Below are positions 25,446 to 34,751 of a stretch of 64,000 bases of DNA, piece after piece; positions within the stretch are counted from its first letter, which is position 1, and each line of letters starts with the position of its first letter. The position numbers and the translations under genes are program-made. The DNA is taken from positions 224,173 through 288,172 of the forward strand of contig NZ_JAUYNB010000038.1 in NCBI RefSeq assembly GCF_030699305.1. Direction: 5' to 3'. The notes under the pieces were generated by a model. That model had not been told where the DNA came from and made no database searches. It was given only the letters and a program-made list of their open reading frames with translations. The DNA is from Novosphingobium sp. GTDB lineage: Bacteria > Pseudomonadota > Alphaproteobacteria > Sphingomonadales > Sphingomonadaceae.

Positions 25446-26280
25446 GGTGTCAGTCAGATGCGAACCGTTCTCTGCCGGTCAAACGCCCCCTTACCCGCGC
25501 AGCACCTCAGGCCATGAGGTTTTGCCACTCGGCCAGGGCGGCTGAGCGGCGAAGCTTGTAAGTCTGTCGGTCTACGAGATGACGTTCCTGGTTGAAGTGG
25601 TTGTAGATCGAGCCGTGGACCGCGGCGAATTTCTGTAGCGACTTCATCTGGCGGAAACGCTGCATTGCCCGTTCTCGTCGGCGGAAGGGTAGGTGGGAGT
25701 TCTCGGCTCGGTTGTTGGCGTGCCGGCCGACTTCCCGGCGCGCCTCGTTTCCCAGTTCACGCATCGCGGCGGGATAGGATTTCAGCCCGTCGGTGACGAT
25801 GGCTTCAGCCCTGCCAAGACGTTTCAATGCCTTGCGCATGAACCGCAAAGCCGCGGATTTATCGCGGTCTTTGGTGACATAGCTTTCCAGCACCTCGCCC
25901 TCGTGATCGACGGCGCGCCACAGGCAGTGCATCTCGCCGTTGATCTTGACGTAGACCTCATCAAGAGGCCACCGCCAATGCCGAAAGCCCTTCATCCGGC
26001 TAACCCGCTGGCGCCGGATATCGGCGGCGAACAGCGGCCCGAACCTGTTCCACTACAGCCTGACCGTTTCATGGCAGATGTCGATACCGCGCTCGAACAG
26101 CAGGTCCTCGACGTTCCGCAGCGACAGCGGGAAGCGAATGTACATCATCACCACGAGGCGGATCACCTCGGGCGAGGAGTTGAAATACCGGAATGGATTG
26201 GCGGGTTTGCGAGGGCGGGGCATGGCCTGACCCTACGCGCCGACCTTGGTCATCGCTAGCGGTGCAATCCCTTTGACATC
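25446..26280 (-). mobile_element. IS6-family element, full length (copy 2)
   Basis: An 835-bp element with ends GGTGTCAGTCAGATGC and (complement) GATGTCAAAGGGATTGC. It has the same length and orientation as the copy at 36239-37073. No 8-bp target duplication is visible in the flanks. Its transposase carries a premature stop. The right end is 5 bp from the stop codon of the haem lipoprotein gene. Confidence 0.88.
25507..26223 (-). pseudogene. IS6 transposase with premature amber stop
   Basis: The frame from 26223 (MPRPRKPANPFRYFNSSPEV) to 25507 aligns with the intact 238-residue transposase at 36300-37016. The codon for the first Trp of WWNRFGP is TAG at 26053-26055 (complement) instead of TGG, which splits the protein after about 56 residues. 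The remaining 162-residue frame from 25995 keeps the DDE core parts (DEVYVKINGEMHCLWRAVD, IVTDGLKSYPAAMRELG). Translation of the full protein is not expected without suppression. Confidence 0.85.
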
Positions 26281-26285
26281 GCCCG

Positions 26286-26864
26286 TTAGCGTGTTTCTGA
26301 TGCAAGCGGCCAGCGTATCGCGATTGCTCCCCGCAAGTCACCGGGTTTGAATCCTGTGGCCTTGTCGTCAGGATATAGTTCGGCCAGCCTGCCCTTGACC
26401 TCTGGTGCAATGTTGCTGCCGTGGCAGGCCGCGCACGGCTGCTCCTTCATCGGGATCGCCCGCATATAGTGCGCTCTCGCACCAGCGCCCGAACCGCTGG
26501 TCCATTGCATCACCGCCGGCTTGCCATCTGCCGTCAGGGGCGCGGCCGCCAATTGTTCGAGCCGTTCGCGCAGTTCACCGTCGGGTGCCGCACCCGGATT
26601 GCGCTCCCTAAGCGCGATCCGGCGGACCTCGGCCCCGCTTTCCTGAGACAGCCTCGCGGCAATGGCAGGCGCCGCTTGCTGGCAGACGCCGATGGCGCCG
26701 ACCGGGCCGTCTGCTTTCATCGCCGCTTGAAGCTGGCCCTGAAGATCCGCCTGAAAGCGATCCGCCAGTGCAGCTGACTTGACCGAAACATCAACCGGCT
26801 CCGGTGTGGGAGCCGCGCAACCAGCCACTGCCAGCATCACGCCGACCGTCAACAAACGCGTCAC
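26286..26864 (-). CDS. Haem-binding lipoprotein, DUF3365 type
   Basis: A 192-residue lipoprotein (lipobox VAGC, Cys16) with a c-type haem site CAACHGS near residue 155 and a DUF3365-type body (ALADRFQADLQGQLQAAM, CQQAAPAIAARLS, the VMQWTSGSGAGARAHYMRAI segment). GTG 26864 overlaps the cydX stop by GTGA, so it is the last gene of the cydABX unit. Single-haem proteins of this family are usually periplasmic redox sensors or electron carriers; a link with cytochrome bd is unusual and worth note. The end is natural: the stop lies outside the IS copy. Confidence 0.8.
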   Translation of the reverse strand: MTRLLTVGVMLAVAGCAAPTPEPVDVSVKSAALADRFQADLQGQLQAAMKADGPVGAIGVCQQAAPAIAARLSQESGAEVRRIALRERNPGAAPDGELRERLEQLAAAPLTADGKPAVMQWTSGSGAGARAHYMRAIPMKEQPCAACHGSNIAPEVKGRLAELYPDDKATGFKPGDLRGAIAIRWPLASETR

Positions 26865-26971
26865 AGGTTTGGATCCTCGTCCAGCGGCGACTGGAATTCG
26901 TGCCACATGCCGTTGATGATGCCGAAGGCGAGCGCCAGCCCAAGCCCCAGGATCCATGCGAAATACCACAT
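26861..26971 (-). CDS. cydX: Cytochrome bd oxidase small subunit CydX
   Basis: A 36-residue one-helix protein beginning MWYFAWILGLGLALAFGIIN and ending EFQSPLDEDPNL, the standard CydX/YbgT pattern (MWYFxWxLG, then WxE). It stabilises the haems of the bd oxidase. AAGGAG lies 7 bp before the start, right after the cydB stop, and its own stop overlaps the next start. Confidence 0.93.
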   Translation of the reverse strand: MWYFAWILGLGLALAFGIINGMWHEFQSPLDEDPNL

Positions 26972-26983
26972 CGCTTTCGCTCC

Positions 26984-28132
26984 TTAGTAAAAGTCGGGGT
27001 TGGTGCGCACGTCGCGCAAGCCGATCCGGCCGAACAGGACCTTCATCACCCAGGCCGTATAGGCCAGCACCAGCGGCAGGAAGATCAGCGTCACGATCAG
27101 CATGATCCACAGCGTCAGGTGGCTGGAGGAGGCGTTCCACGCCGTCAGGCTCGATTGCGGATCGATGGAACTCGGCAGGATGAAGGGGAACATCGACAGG
27201 CCAACCGTGGCGATGATGCCCACGGTTGCCAGCGACGATCCGGCCAGGTTCAGCACATGGCTGTGACGGCGGATGCCGTGCAGCGCGATGACGGGGCCGG
27301 CAAGGCCCAGGATCGGTGCGATCAGCATCCAGGGATAGCGACCGTAATTGTCGATCCAGGCGCCCGGAGCCGCCACTGCCTTCACGAACAGCGGGTTCGA
27401 GGGGCCATTGGGATCGACCAGGCCTTCCAGGCGGAAGCCCATCGCGCCATTGGCAACCCACAGGCCGCCGGCCGCGAACAGGACGAGGCTGGCGATCGCC
27501 GCGACGCTGCCGATCCGGCGGGCGCGGTCCAGCACCGCCCCGCGCTCGATCTTGACCGCCAGGAAGCCTGCCCCATGCATCACGACCATGGCGACCGAAA
27601 GCAGCCCGGTCATCAGCGCAAAGGGCGAAAACAGGCCGAGCAGCGAGCCTTCGTAAAAGCTGCGCAAGTCGCTATCGAGCCGGAAGGGCGCGCCTTGCAG
27701 CACGTTGCCCACCGCCACGCCGAACACTAGCGCGGGCACGAAGCCGCCGATGAACAGCGCCCAGTCCCAACGGCTGCGCCACGCCGCATCCGGACGCTTG
27801 GAGCGATACTTGAACGCAACGGGACGCAGGATCAGGGCCGACAGCACCAGGAACATGGCGAGGTAGAAGCCCGAGAAACTGACCGCATAGACAAACGGCC
27901 AGGCGGCAAAGATCGCCCCGCCCCCAAGGATGAACCACACCTGGTGGCCTTCCCAATGCGGTGCGATCGCGTTGATCGCCATGCGGCGCTCCTCGTCGGT
28001 CTTGCCGATGAAAGGCATCAGCGAAGCCACGCCCAGGTCATAGCCATCGGTCAGGGCAAAGCCGATCAGCAGCGTGCCCATCAGGCCCCACCAGATGACC
28101 CGCAGGGTTTCATAATCGAGAGGGATTTCCAT
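26984..28132 (-). CDS. cydB: Cytochrome bd ubiquinol oxidase subunit II
   Basis: A 382-residue inner-membrane protein with about eight to nine helices, the structural partner of CydA. Family landmarks: LRVIWWGLMGTLLIGFALTDGYDLG at the N-terminus, APHWEGHQVWFILGGGAIFAAWP near residue 60 and VLAYTAWVMKVLFGRI at the C-terminus. Length equals the usual 380. Order cydA-cydB-cydX is standard, with 14 and 12 bp gaps. Confidence 0.95.
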   Translation of the reverse strand: MEIPLDYETLRVIWWGLMGTLLIGFALTDGYDLGVASLMPFIGKTDEERRMAINAIAPHWEGHQVWFILGGGAIFAAWPFVYAVSFSGFYLAMFLVLSALILRPVAFKYRSKRPDAAWRSRWDWALFIGGFVPALVFGVAVGNVLQGAPFRLDSDLRSFYEGSLLGLFSPFALMTGLLSVAMVVMHGAGFLAVKIERGAVLDRARRIGSVAAIASLVLFAAGGLWVANGAMGFRLEGLVDPNGPSNPLFVKAVAAPGAWIDNYGRYPWMLIAPILGLAGPVIALHGIRRHSHVLNLAGSSLATVGIIATVGLSMFPFILPSSIDPQSSLTAWNASSSHLTLWIMLIVTLIFLPLVLAYTAWVMKVLFGRIGLRDVRTNPDFY

Positions 28133-28146
28133 CGTCTCAGCCTCCC

Positions 28147-29715
28147 TTATTCTGCCGGCAGCGGGGCGTAACCCGCATTGCCGCGCGCCCCTTCGGGCTC
28201 ATGATGTTCAACCGGTCCCTTGCGGATCATGGCGATCATCAGGCGCACCTCGATCACGGCCAGCGTGCCGTACAGCAGGGTGAAACCGATAATCGTGGTC
28301 CAGATCTGGCCGACCGTAAGCGACGATGCGGCCAGGAACGTGGGCAACACCCCTTCCACCGCCCAGGGCTGACGCCCGATCTCGGCCAGCATCCAGCCAA
28401 ATTCGATCGCGATCCACGGCAGCGGCATGATCGCAACGGCAATCTTCAGGAACCAGCGCTTGCTGAACTTGCAGGCCGAAGCGCAGTAGAATGCCAGCGC
28501 GAAGAAGCCGATGAAGAAGAAGCCCAGCCCCGCCATGATGCGGAACAGCCAGAACATCAGCGGCACGTTGGGGATCGTATCCTTGGCCGCCAGCATGATC
28601 TGCTGGTCGGTGGCGGCGCGCGGATCGGCGATATGCCGCTTCAGCAGCATGGCATAGCCAAGATCGGCCTTGTGCCGCTCGAACTGCTCACGCGCGACCA
28701 TGTCGGTGCGGTTGACCTTCAGCTTTTCCACCGCGTCATAGGCGACGATGCCGCTGCGGATGCGTTCGTCGGCCTTCAGCACCAGTTCGTTGATGCCCAT
28801 GACTTCGCCGGTCAGGCTGCGGGTGGAAATGAGGCCCAGCACATAGGGCACTTTCACTTCCCAATGGGTTTCGTGCGCTTCCATGTCGGGGATGCCGAAC
28901 AGGGACAGGCCCGCCGGCGCTTCCTCGGTGTGCCACATCGCCTCGATCGCGGCGAGCTTCATGCGCTGGTTGTCGGTCAGGGCGTAACCGGATTCGTCAC
29001 CCAGCACGACGACCGAGAGTGACGAGGCAAGGCCGAAGGCCGAGGCCACCATCATCGAGCGGCGCGCGACATTGATCCACTTGCCCTTGAGCAGATAATA
29101 CGCCGACACCCCCATGACGAAGACCGAGGCTGCGACATAGCCCGCGCTGACGGTGTGGACAAACTTGGCCTGCGCCACCGGGTTGAACAGGACCGAATAG
29201 AAATCGGTCACTTCCATGCGCATGGTTTCAGGATTGAACCGCGCGCCGACCGGGTTCTGCATCCAGCCATTGGCAATGAGGATCCACAGTGCCGAGAGGT
29301 TGGAGCCAAGCGCGACGAGGAAGGTGACGGCGAGGTGCGCGATCTTCGAAAGCTTGTCCCAGCCAAAGAACATCAGGCCGACGAATGTCGCTTCGAGGAA
29401 GAAGGCCATCAGGCCCTCGATCGCCAGCGGCGCCCCGAAAATATCGCCCACGTAGTGCGAGTAGTAGGCCCAGTTGGTGCCGAACTCGAACTCCATGGTG
29501 ATGCCGGTGGCAACGCCAAGCACGAAGTTGATGCCGAACAGCTTGCCCCAGAAACGGGTGATGACGCGCCAGATCTCGCGCCCGGTCATCACATAGATGC
29601 TTTCCATGATGACCAGCAGGAACGACAGGCCAAGGGTCAGGGGAACGAAGAGAAAGTGATACATCGCCGTGAGCGCGAACTGGAGTCGGCTCAGCTCGAC
29701 AACCGCCATGTCCAT
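28147..29715 (-). CDS. cydA: Cytochrome bd ubiquinol oxidase subunit I
   Basis: A 522-residue subunit carrying haems b558, b595 and d; it oxidises quinol and reduces O2 to water without proton pumping, with high O2 affinity. Haem ligands fit the E. coli positions: His20 (MYHFLF), His187 (FVHTVSAGY) and Met394 (FRIMAGLG); Glu100 and Glu108 of the proton path and the GRQPW motif near 435 are present. ATG 29715 is taken because AAGGAG is 8 bp upstream; a TTG at 29721 would add two residues. The divergent gap to cydD contains an AT-rich dyad. Confidence 0.96.
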   Translation of the reverse strand: MDMAVVELSRLQFALTAMYHFLFVPLTLGLSFLLVIMESIYVMTGREIWRVITRFWGKLFGINFVLGVATGITMEFEFGTNWAYYSHYVGDIFGAPLAIEGLMAFFLEATFVGLMFFGWDKLSKIAHLAVTFLVALGSNLSALWILIANGWMQNPVGARFNPETMRMEVTDFYSVLFNPVAQAKFVHTVSAGYVAASVFVMGVSAYYLLKGKWINVARRSMMVASAFGLASSLSVVVLGDESGYALTDNQRMKLAAIEAMWHTEEAPAGLSLFGIPDMEAHETHWEVKVPYVLGLISTRSLTGEVMGINELVLKADERIRSGIVAYDAVEKLKVNRTDMVAREQFERHKADLGYAMLLKRHIADPRAATDQQIMLAAKDTIPNVPLMFWLFRIMAGLGFFFIGFFALAFYCASACKFSKRWFLKIAVAIMPLPWIAIEFGWMLAEIGRQPWAVEGVLPTFLAASSLTVGQIWTTIIGFTLLYGTLAVIEVRLMIAMIRKGPVEHHEPEGARGNAGYAPLPAE

Positions 29716-29792
29716 CTGCAAGCTCCTTGCCCAAGATCGGGCATTCGAATGACCCTCGACTCGCCGGGGCCATTCATTTAATGACTTTGCGA

Positions 29793-29812
29793 ATATTAGA
29801 ATATGATAATAT
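29793..29812. promoter_or_regulatory. AT-rich dyad between cydA and cydD
   Basis: ATATTA-N8-TAATAT, a perfect 6-bp dyad in the 112-bp divergent gap. It could be the operator of the ArsR-type protein encoded at 33041, since a similar AT-rich dyad precedes the cytochrome c gene at 36051. The binding protein is inferred. Confidence 0.45.
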
Positions 29813-29827
29813 GGTCAAGCCCGGTTG

Positions 29828-31459
29828 ATGCAACAGATCATGTCCAAAAGTGATGACAGAACCGCGTTGCAAACGTCGCAACCCTCGTCGCCGGCAGCGA
29901 CAGGCTGGTGGCTGGTCGACAGCCTGGGGGCTATTGTCTTTGCCGGCTGTCTCTCGGCCATCATCGGCACCTGGGCGGCGGGCACGGATACTGCGGCCGC
30001 GGCCTGGCTGCTGGCGGGGCTGGTGCTGGGCGGCGCGATCCGGGCTGTCGCACAGGGCCTGGCGGCCCAGGCGGGGCAAGTGGCAGCCAACCACGCCAAG
30101 CATGCCTTGCGTCAGGACCTGATCGGGGCGCTACTGCCTAGCCGGCTGCTGCGCGGCCGACTGGTGGGCGAAGACTTGCGCCTCGCCATTGACGATGTCG
30201 AAGCGCAAGAGGGCATGATCGCCCGCTTCACTCCGCTGCGCCGGGCCGCGATCCTTTCACCGTTGCTGATTGCCACGGTCGTTGCCGCCGCCTCGTGGTT
30301 TTCGGCCCTGATTCTGCTGGCCACGTTGATCCCGTTCGGCCTTGGCATGGCTCTGGCCGGCATGGCCGGCAAGTCCGAGGCGGACCGCCAAATCCTGGCA
30401 CTCAGCCGTCTGTCCGGCCTGTTCGTTGACCGGATCGCAAGCCTGCCGGTCATCCTGTCCTTTGCCGGGGAAGACCGGATCACGCGACAAATCGGGGATG
30501 CCGCGCGGGAAGTGGCTGAACGGACGATGCAGATCCTGCGCATCGCCTTTGTTTCCAGCGCCATGCTGGAATTCTTCGCGGCCCTATCCGTTGCGCTGGT
30601 GGCGGTCTATTGCGGCTTCTCGCTGCTGGGGCTGTTGCCTTTCCCCGCTCCGGAACGACTGAACCTGCAAGAGGCCTTCTTCGCGCTCGCGCTCGCGCCC
30701 GAATTCTACCTCGGGATGCGCCGTCTGGCCGCGGCCTATCATGACAAGCAGCAGGGCGAAGCCGCTCGGCGGCGGATCGACGCGGCCTTTGCCGACAGCA
30801 CGTCCGCCGGAACCAAGGCGGAGGCGGTCCTAGCCGGATTGCCGACAACGCTGGCCTGCTCCGGGCTGACGGTGGAGTATGAGGCAGGGGCGCCGATTGG
30901 CCCGATCTCGGCCGATTGGCACGGTCCGGGCCTGCATGTCATTACCGGGCAGACCGGTGCCGGGAAATCGTCGTTGTTAAAGGGGCTGGTTGGCCTCGCG
31001 CCGGTCAAGGCGGGCGAAGTACGGCAGGACGGAATGGCCACACAGCCTGCAGCCCTGCGCAGCCTGGTCGGCTGGTCGGGGCAAAGCCCGATCCTGCTGC
31101 CTGGAACCCTGGAGCAGAACCTGACCCTTGGCATTCAGGCCGTCGCGACCGTCCCCGAAGACCTGATCGCGCAGTGCGGGCTGGGGGATCTGATCGCCAG
31201 GCGAGGGTTTGCCCTGGCCATCGATCCGCGTGGCTCGGGCCTGTCCGGCGGCGAACGGCGCCGGATCGGGTTGATCCGGGCGATCCTCAGCGACAGACCG
31301 ATTCTGCTGCTGGACGAACCGACAGCGGATCTCGATCCGGCGACAGCGGCAGGGGTCATCGCCCTTTTGCGCAGACTTTCAGCCAGCCGCCTGATCCTGG
31401 CTGCAACCCATGATCAAGCCCTGATAGCCGGGGCGACCAGCAAGGTGACGCTGTCATGA
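29828..31459 (+). CDS. cydD: Heterodimeric ABC exporter subunit CydD
   Basis: A 543-residue ABC half-transporter: six N-terminal helices, then an ATPase domain with Walker A GQTGAGKSSLLKG near 375, signature LSGGERRRIGLIRA near 470 and Walker B ILLLDEPTADLD. CydDC exports reduced thiols/haem-related compounds and is required to mature cytochrome bd. The start is uncertain (TTG 29825, ATG 29828 or ATG 29840; none has a good ribosome site). Stop overlaps the cydC start by ATGA. The bd oxidase it serves is encoded divergently next door. Confidence 0.9.
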   Translation: MQQIMSKSDDRTALQTSQPSSPAATGWWLVDSLGAIVFAGCLSAIIGTWAAGTDTAAAAWLLAGLVLGGAIRAVAQGLAAQAGQVAANHAKHALRQDLIGALLPSRLLRGRLVGEDLRLAIDDVEAQEGMIARFTPLRRAAILSPLLIATVVAAASWFSALILLATLIPFGLGMALAGMAGKSEADRQILALSRLSGLFVDRIASLPVILSFAGEDRITRQIGDAAREVAERTMQILRIAFVSSAMLEFFAALSVALVAVYCGFSLLGLLPFPAPERLNLQEAFFALALAPEFYLGMRRLAAAYHDKQQGEAARRRIDAAFADSTSAGTKAEAVLAGLPTTLACSGLTVEYEAGAPIGPISADWHGPGLHVITGQTGAGKSSLLKGLVGLAPVKAGEVRQDGMATQPAALRSLVGWSGQSPILLPGTLEQNLTLGIQAVATVPEDLIAQCGLGDLIARRGFALAIDPRGSGLSGGERRRIGLIRAILSDRPILLLDEPTADLDPATAAGVIALLRRLSASRLILAATHDQALIAGATSKVTLS

Positions 31460-33060
31460 TCGACCGCATGGTTGCCGAGGCCGTTCACGGGCAGAAGCGC
31501 GTTGCGCGCATCGCCATCGCGCTGGCGATTTTGGCGGCGATTGCCGGGGTTGTCCTGTTGGCGATTTCCGGCTGGTTCCTGACCGGAGCGGCACTGGCCG
31601 GGGCAGGGGGAATGGCGACGGCGCGGACCTTCAACTATCTTTTGCCCAGCGCGGGAATCCGGGCGCTGGCCATCGTGCGGACGCTCGGCCGCTATGGCGA
31701 GCGGGTCTATGGCCACAAGGCGGCACTGTTTGCCTTGGCCCGGCTGCGCCCGGCCCTGTTCCACCGGCTGGCCAGTTCGCCACCGCAGATCGCGCTGCAA
31801 CGTAGCGGGGGAGAGGTCGCGGCCAGCCTTGGTTCGGATGTCGATGCGCTGGAAAACGGGGTGGTGCGTCAGGTGACCATGCCGGCCGCGCTGGCCGCCG
31901 GAGTTTCCGGTCTGATCGCCACCGTGCTGGTCGGCTGGGCCGCAGCGCTGGCCTTTGGTGCGATTCTGGCGGCGATGTACGCCCTGGGGCGGAGCAGCGC
32001 GCTGGTCCTGCTGGGGGATTGGCGCCATGCCCACGCCGAGGCGCTCGCCGCCCTCAAGCGCGACTATGCCAGTTATGCAGCCAGCCCGGAGGAGATTGCC
32101 ATCTACGGACTGGCCGGCCGGGTGAGCGAAGCGCTGGCGGTTCATTCCCGGCAGATTGCCAGGACCCGCCTCGCCCTTGTCCGGGGCGAAGCTTTGATCG
32201 GTGCGGGACAGGTCATGCTCGCCAGCCTTGGCGTTGCGGCTGTGCTGGCCCTAGCGGATAGCGGAGCGGCGCTGGCGGCGCTGGCCGCCCTGGGGGCGGC
32301 GGCGGCGGCAGATGGCTGGGCAGCCCTGGCCCGGATCGCGATCGATCGGCAGCAGGTCGACGAGGCGAGGGCCCGGCTGGCCGGTCTCGCCGATCTCCCC
32401 GGGCGGACCAATGGAGCGCCGATCCGGCCGGGGAGCGCCATCGCCATCACGATTGACGGTGTAACCCATGACCTGGCACCCGGCGCGCGGGTTCTGCTGG
32501 CCGGCGGGTCGGGCGCAGGCAAATCGCGCCTGCTGGAGACCTTGGGGGGGCTGCGCGGCGATGCGCCCGAGCGACTGGTGATCGGCGGCGTCGCTGCGGT
32601 GGATATGGGCCTCGATCGCCTGCGCGAGATTTTCGCCTATGCGCCGCAGGACGCCCGGCTGATTGCCGGAACCGTGGCCGACAACCTGCGGCTGGCGCGT
32701 CCGGGCGTGACGCCCGATGCACTATGGGCGGCGCTGCACACGGTCTGCCTTGACGAAACGGTCCGCGCCTTGCCCGCCGGACTGGAGCAATGGCTTGGCG
32801 ACGATGGGGCAAGGCTTTCGGGCGGCCAGCGCAAACGGCTTTCGCTGGCCCGGGCCCTGCTGGCCGGGCGGCCATGGCTGTTGCTGGACGAGCCCAGTGA
32901 AGGGCTTGACCTGACGGTCGAGAGCGAACTCGCCGACCGTCTGGGCCGGTGGCTGGATCAGACCGGCACCGGCCTGGTCCTGGTCAGCCACCGCCCCGGC
33001 CTGCACCGGCTGGCCGATCAGACCCTGGTTCTTGGCGGCGTTACCGAACCGGCCGGGTGA
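31456..33060 (+). CDS. cydC: Heterodimeric ABC exporter subunit CydC
   Basis: A 534-residue partner of CydD with the TM region GVVLLAISGWFLTGAALAG typical of CydC near residue 34, Walker A GGSGAGKSRLLE near 350, signature LSGGQRKRLSLARALLAG near 455 and Walker B WLLLDEPSEGLD. Ala/Gly-rich and slightly short compared with E. coli CydC (573). Its 3' end overlaps the convergent ArsR gene by 20 bp. Confidence 0.9.
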   Translation: MIDRMVAEAVHGQKRVARIAIALAILAAIAGVVLLAISGWFLTGAALAGAGGMATARTFNYLLPSAGIRALAIVRTLGRYGERVYGHKAALFALARLRPALFHRLASSPPQIALQRSGGEVAASLGSDVDALENGVVRQVTMPAALAAGVSGLIATVLVGWAAALAFGAILAAMYALGRSSALVLLGDWRHAHAEALAALKRDYASYAASPEEIAIYGLAGRVSEALAVHSRQIARTRLALVRGEALIGAGQVMLASLGVAAVLALADSGAALAALAALGAAAAADGWAALARIAIDRQQVDEARARLAGLADLPGRTNGAPIRPGSAIAITIDGVTHDLAPGARVLLAGGSGAGKSRLLETLGGLRGDAPERLVIGGVAAVDMGLDRLREIFAYAPQDARLIAGTVADNLRLARPGVTPDALWAALHTVCLDETVRALPAGLEQWLGDDGARLSGGQRKRLSLARALLAGRPWLLLDEPSEGLDLTVESELADRLGRWLDQTGTGLVLVSHRPGLHRLADQTLVLGGVTEPAG

Positions 33061-33427
33061 CCCGGGCGAACATGGCAGCGCCAAGGCGCGTGTCGATTGT
33101 CTGGCCGGACGGCGGAGCCTGCGGCGCTGCGACCGGTTCGTGCCGGTCAAGCGCGACGACGATCGCTGCCGCCTTGTGCAACGTTTCGGGATCGCTCTTG
33201 TAGAACACCTGCTTGGCTTCGCGCCGGGCGGTGACAAGCTGGGTCTTGCGCAGGATCGCCAACTGCTGGCTGAGGGCCGAAAGCCCGAACCCGGTGCATT
33301 CGGCGAGATCGCCAACCGAGCGTTCGCCTTCCCCCAACCAGGCGAGGATCGCCAGCCGCATCGGGTGGCCAAGCACGCGCAGGAGTTCGGCCTGTTCTTC
33401 CAGCACTTCGCTGTCAGGCAGCGTCAT
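33041..33427 (-). CDS. ArsR-family regulator
   Basis: A 128-residue winged-helix protein: LLRVLGHPMRLAILAWLGEG, recognition part TGFGLSALSQQLAILRKTQL and wing VTARREAKQVFYKSD. This resembles the BigR/SqrR/NolR branch, which senses sulfide/persulfide with two Cys; here I see a single Cys (Cys44, in LAECTGFG), so that two-Cys switch is not complete in this chain. It is coupled by ATGA to the peroxiredoxin gene upstream and may control that gene, the cyd genes and the 36-kb operon. Confidence 0.85.
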   Translation of the reverse strand: MTLPDSEVLEEQAELLRVLGHPMRLAILAWLGEGERSVGDLAECTGFGLSALSQQLAILRKTQLVTARREAKQVFYKSDPETLHKAAAIVVALDRHEPVAAPQAPPSGQTIDTRLGAAMFARVTRPVR

Positions 33428-34074
33428 GGTGCTTCACCGGGCAATGGGCGATAGAACCATTCGGTCGATTTGGGGCCGGACAGGGCTTCGGCCTTGCTGA
33501 AGCCAGGCGGGGCCAGCACCGGCTTGCCCGGTTCCCAGCCCTCCGGAGTGAGGCAATCCCCGGCTTCGGTCCGGCGCAGGGCCGCGACGATCCGAAGCAT
33601 TTCCTCGACCGATCGGCCAACTGCCAGCGGATACCAGTTCATCGCCCGGACGATGCCCCTGGGGTCGATGAAATAGACCGCGCGGACCGAAGCGGCATTG
33701 TCCTGTTCGGCCGAGACCATGCCATAGGCCCGGGCAATCTCCAGATTGGGGTCCTCGACAATCGGGAAGGGCACGGTGACGCCCAGATCGTCATGAATCG
33801 CGCGCAGCCACGCCAGATGCGAGAACAGGCTGTCGACCGAATGGCCCAGCAGGCTGCATTCAAGCTCCTCGAACCGGGGCCAGGCATGGGCCAATGAGAT
33901 GAATTCGCTGGTGCAGACCGGCGTGAAATCGCCGGGGTGGGAAAAGAACATCAGCCAGCGGCCGCGATAGTCGCTCAAGCGGACCATCCCTTCGGTCGAT
34001 CGCGCGACAAAATCAGGCGCTGCCTCGCCAATGCGCAGTGGCTCGAAGCCGTTCGGATCCGTCTGACTGCTCAT
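33424..34074 (-). CDS. Peroxiredoxin, 1-Cys (Prx6) type
   Basis: A 216-residue peroxidase. The peroxidatic Cys54 lies in SHPGDFTPVCTSE, the Prx6/AhpC-TSA pattern. Two further Cys exist (ELECSLL near 76, GDCLTPEGW near 170); the latter position is used in some archaeal-type members as resolving Cys. The C-terminal extension GWEPGKPVLAPPGF is typical of Prx6. ATG 34074 is preferred; the longer frame to 34128 is AT-rich intergenic sequence. Confidence 0.9.
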   Translation of the reverse strand: MSSQTDPNGFEPLRIGEAAPDFVARSTEGMVRLSDYRGRWLMFFSHPGDFTPVCTSEFISLAHAWPRFEELECSLLGHSVDSLFSHLAWLRAIHDDLGVTVPFPIVEDPNLEIARAYGMVSAEQDNAASVRAVYFIDPRGIVRAMNWYPLAVGRSVEEMLRIVAALRRTEAGDCLTPEGWEPGKPVLAPPGFSKAEALSGPKSTEWFYRPLPGEAP

Positions 34075-34225
34075 GATTCCTACCCCAACCCAATTGATCG
34101 TTTTAAATATATTGCAATCGACATGCAACGACCGCCCATGCCGGCGGCCCGGTCAGGGTCTTGGGAAGGGAACGGCAGGCGTCATTGATCCATGTCAGCC
34201 GGCCTAGGTGGATTTGTGCGCGGCT

Positions 34226-34723
34226 TCAGGGACAGCCGTGTCCCTGTTGTCTGCGGCCTGTGTGCCCGCGGCCCTGGTGCGGTCCGCCCGCCTGGCCCAT
34301 GCCGCCCCGGCCTCCGCCGCCCGTCTCACGCTCCAGGCAGCGCCGGAAGGCCGGCAGGTGCCGTTCGCGCGAGGCAGCCTGCAGGTCGGTCAGGACCTTC
34401 AGAACCTGAGGGTCTGAAACCCCGGGCAGCAGGCAGTCATAAAGCGCGATATTCTCGATTTCCGCCGCGATTGCTTCCTTGCAGGCCTGGGCCAATGTGG
34501 CCGGGGCAACCCCTTTGTCGGCCCAGGCATTGGCCGGCAGCGGAATTCCCAGCCGCTCCATCTGCCGCTCGACCGCAGCGGCATGGCGCCGCTCGGCCTC
34601 AATGATTCGCACGAAGGGCCGCACCGGCCCGAACTTCTCGATCACCGCGCCGTAGGTGGCCTCGGCCTTGCGCTCGTCTTCCAGCGCATCGTGGAGGATC
34701 CGGGTCAGTGCGGCATCGGTCAT
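34226..34723 (-). CDS. Ferritin-like domain protein
   Basis: A 165-residue four-helix-type protein with carboxylate/His motifs of a diiron or DUF2202-like ferritin fold: HDALEDERKAEATYGAVIEKFG, IIEAERRHAAAVERQMERLG and AAEIENIALYDCLLPG, then ASRERHLPAFRRCLERE. The last 35 residues are Gly/His-rich and probably unstructured. AGAGGAAG lies before the start. It may bind iron or reduce peroxide, but that is inferred from the fold. Confidence 0.75.
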   Translation of the reverse strand: MTDAALTRILHDALEDERKAEATYGAVIEKFGPVRPFVRIIEAERRHAAAVERQMERLGIPLPANAWADKGVAPATLAQACKEAIAAEIENIALYDCLLPGVSDPQVLKVLTDLQAASRERHLPAFRRCLERETGGGGRGGMGQAGGPHQGRGHTGRRQQGHGCP

Positions 34724-34751
34724 CGCGGCTTCCTCTTGATGCGGGCCGGGT

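Noticed and set aside
26286..27461. 391-residue version of the haem lipoprotein gene
   Set aside because: The extra N-terminal part is an antisense-like frame inside cydB and cydX; the lipobox and the GTGA overlap place the start at 26864.
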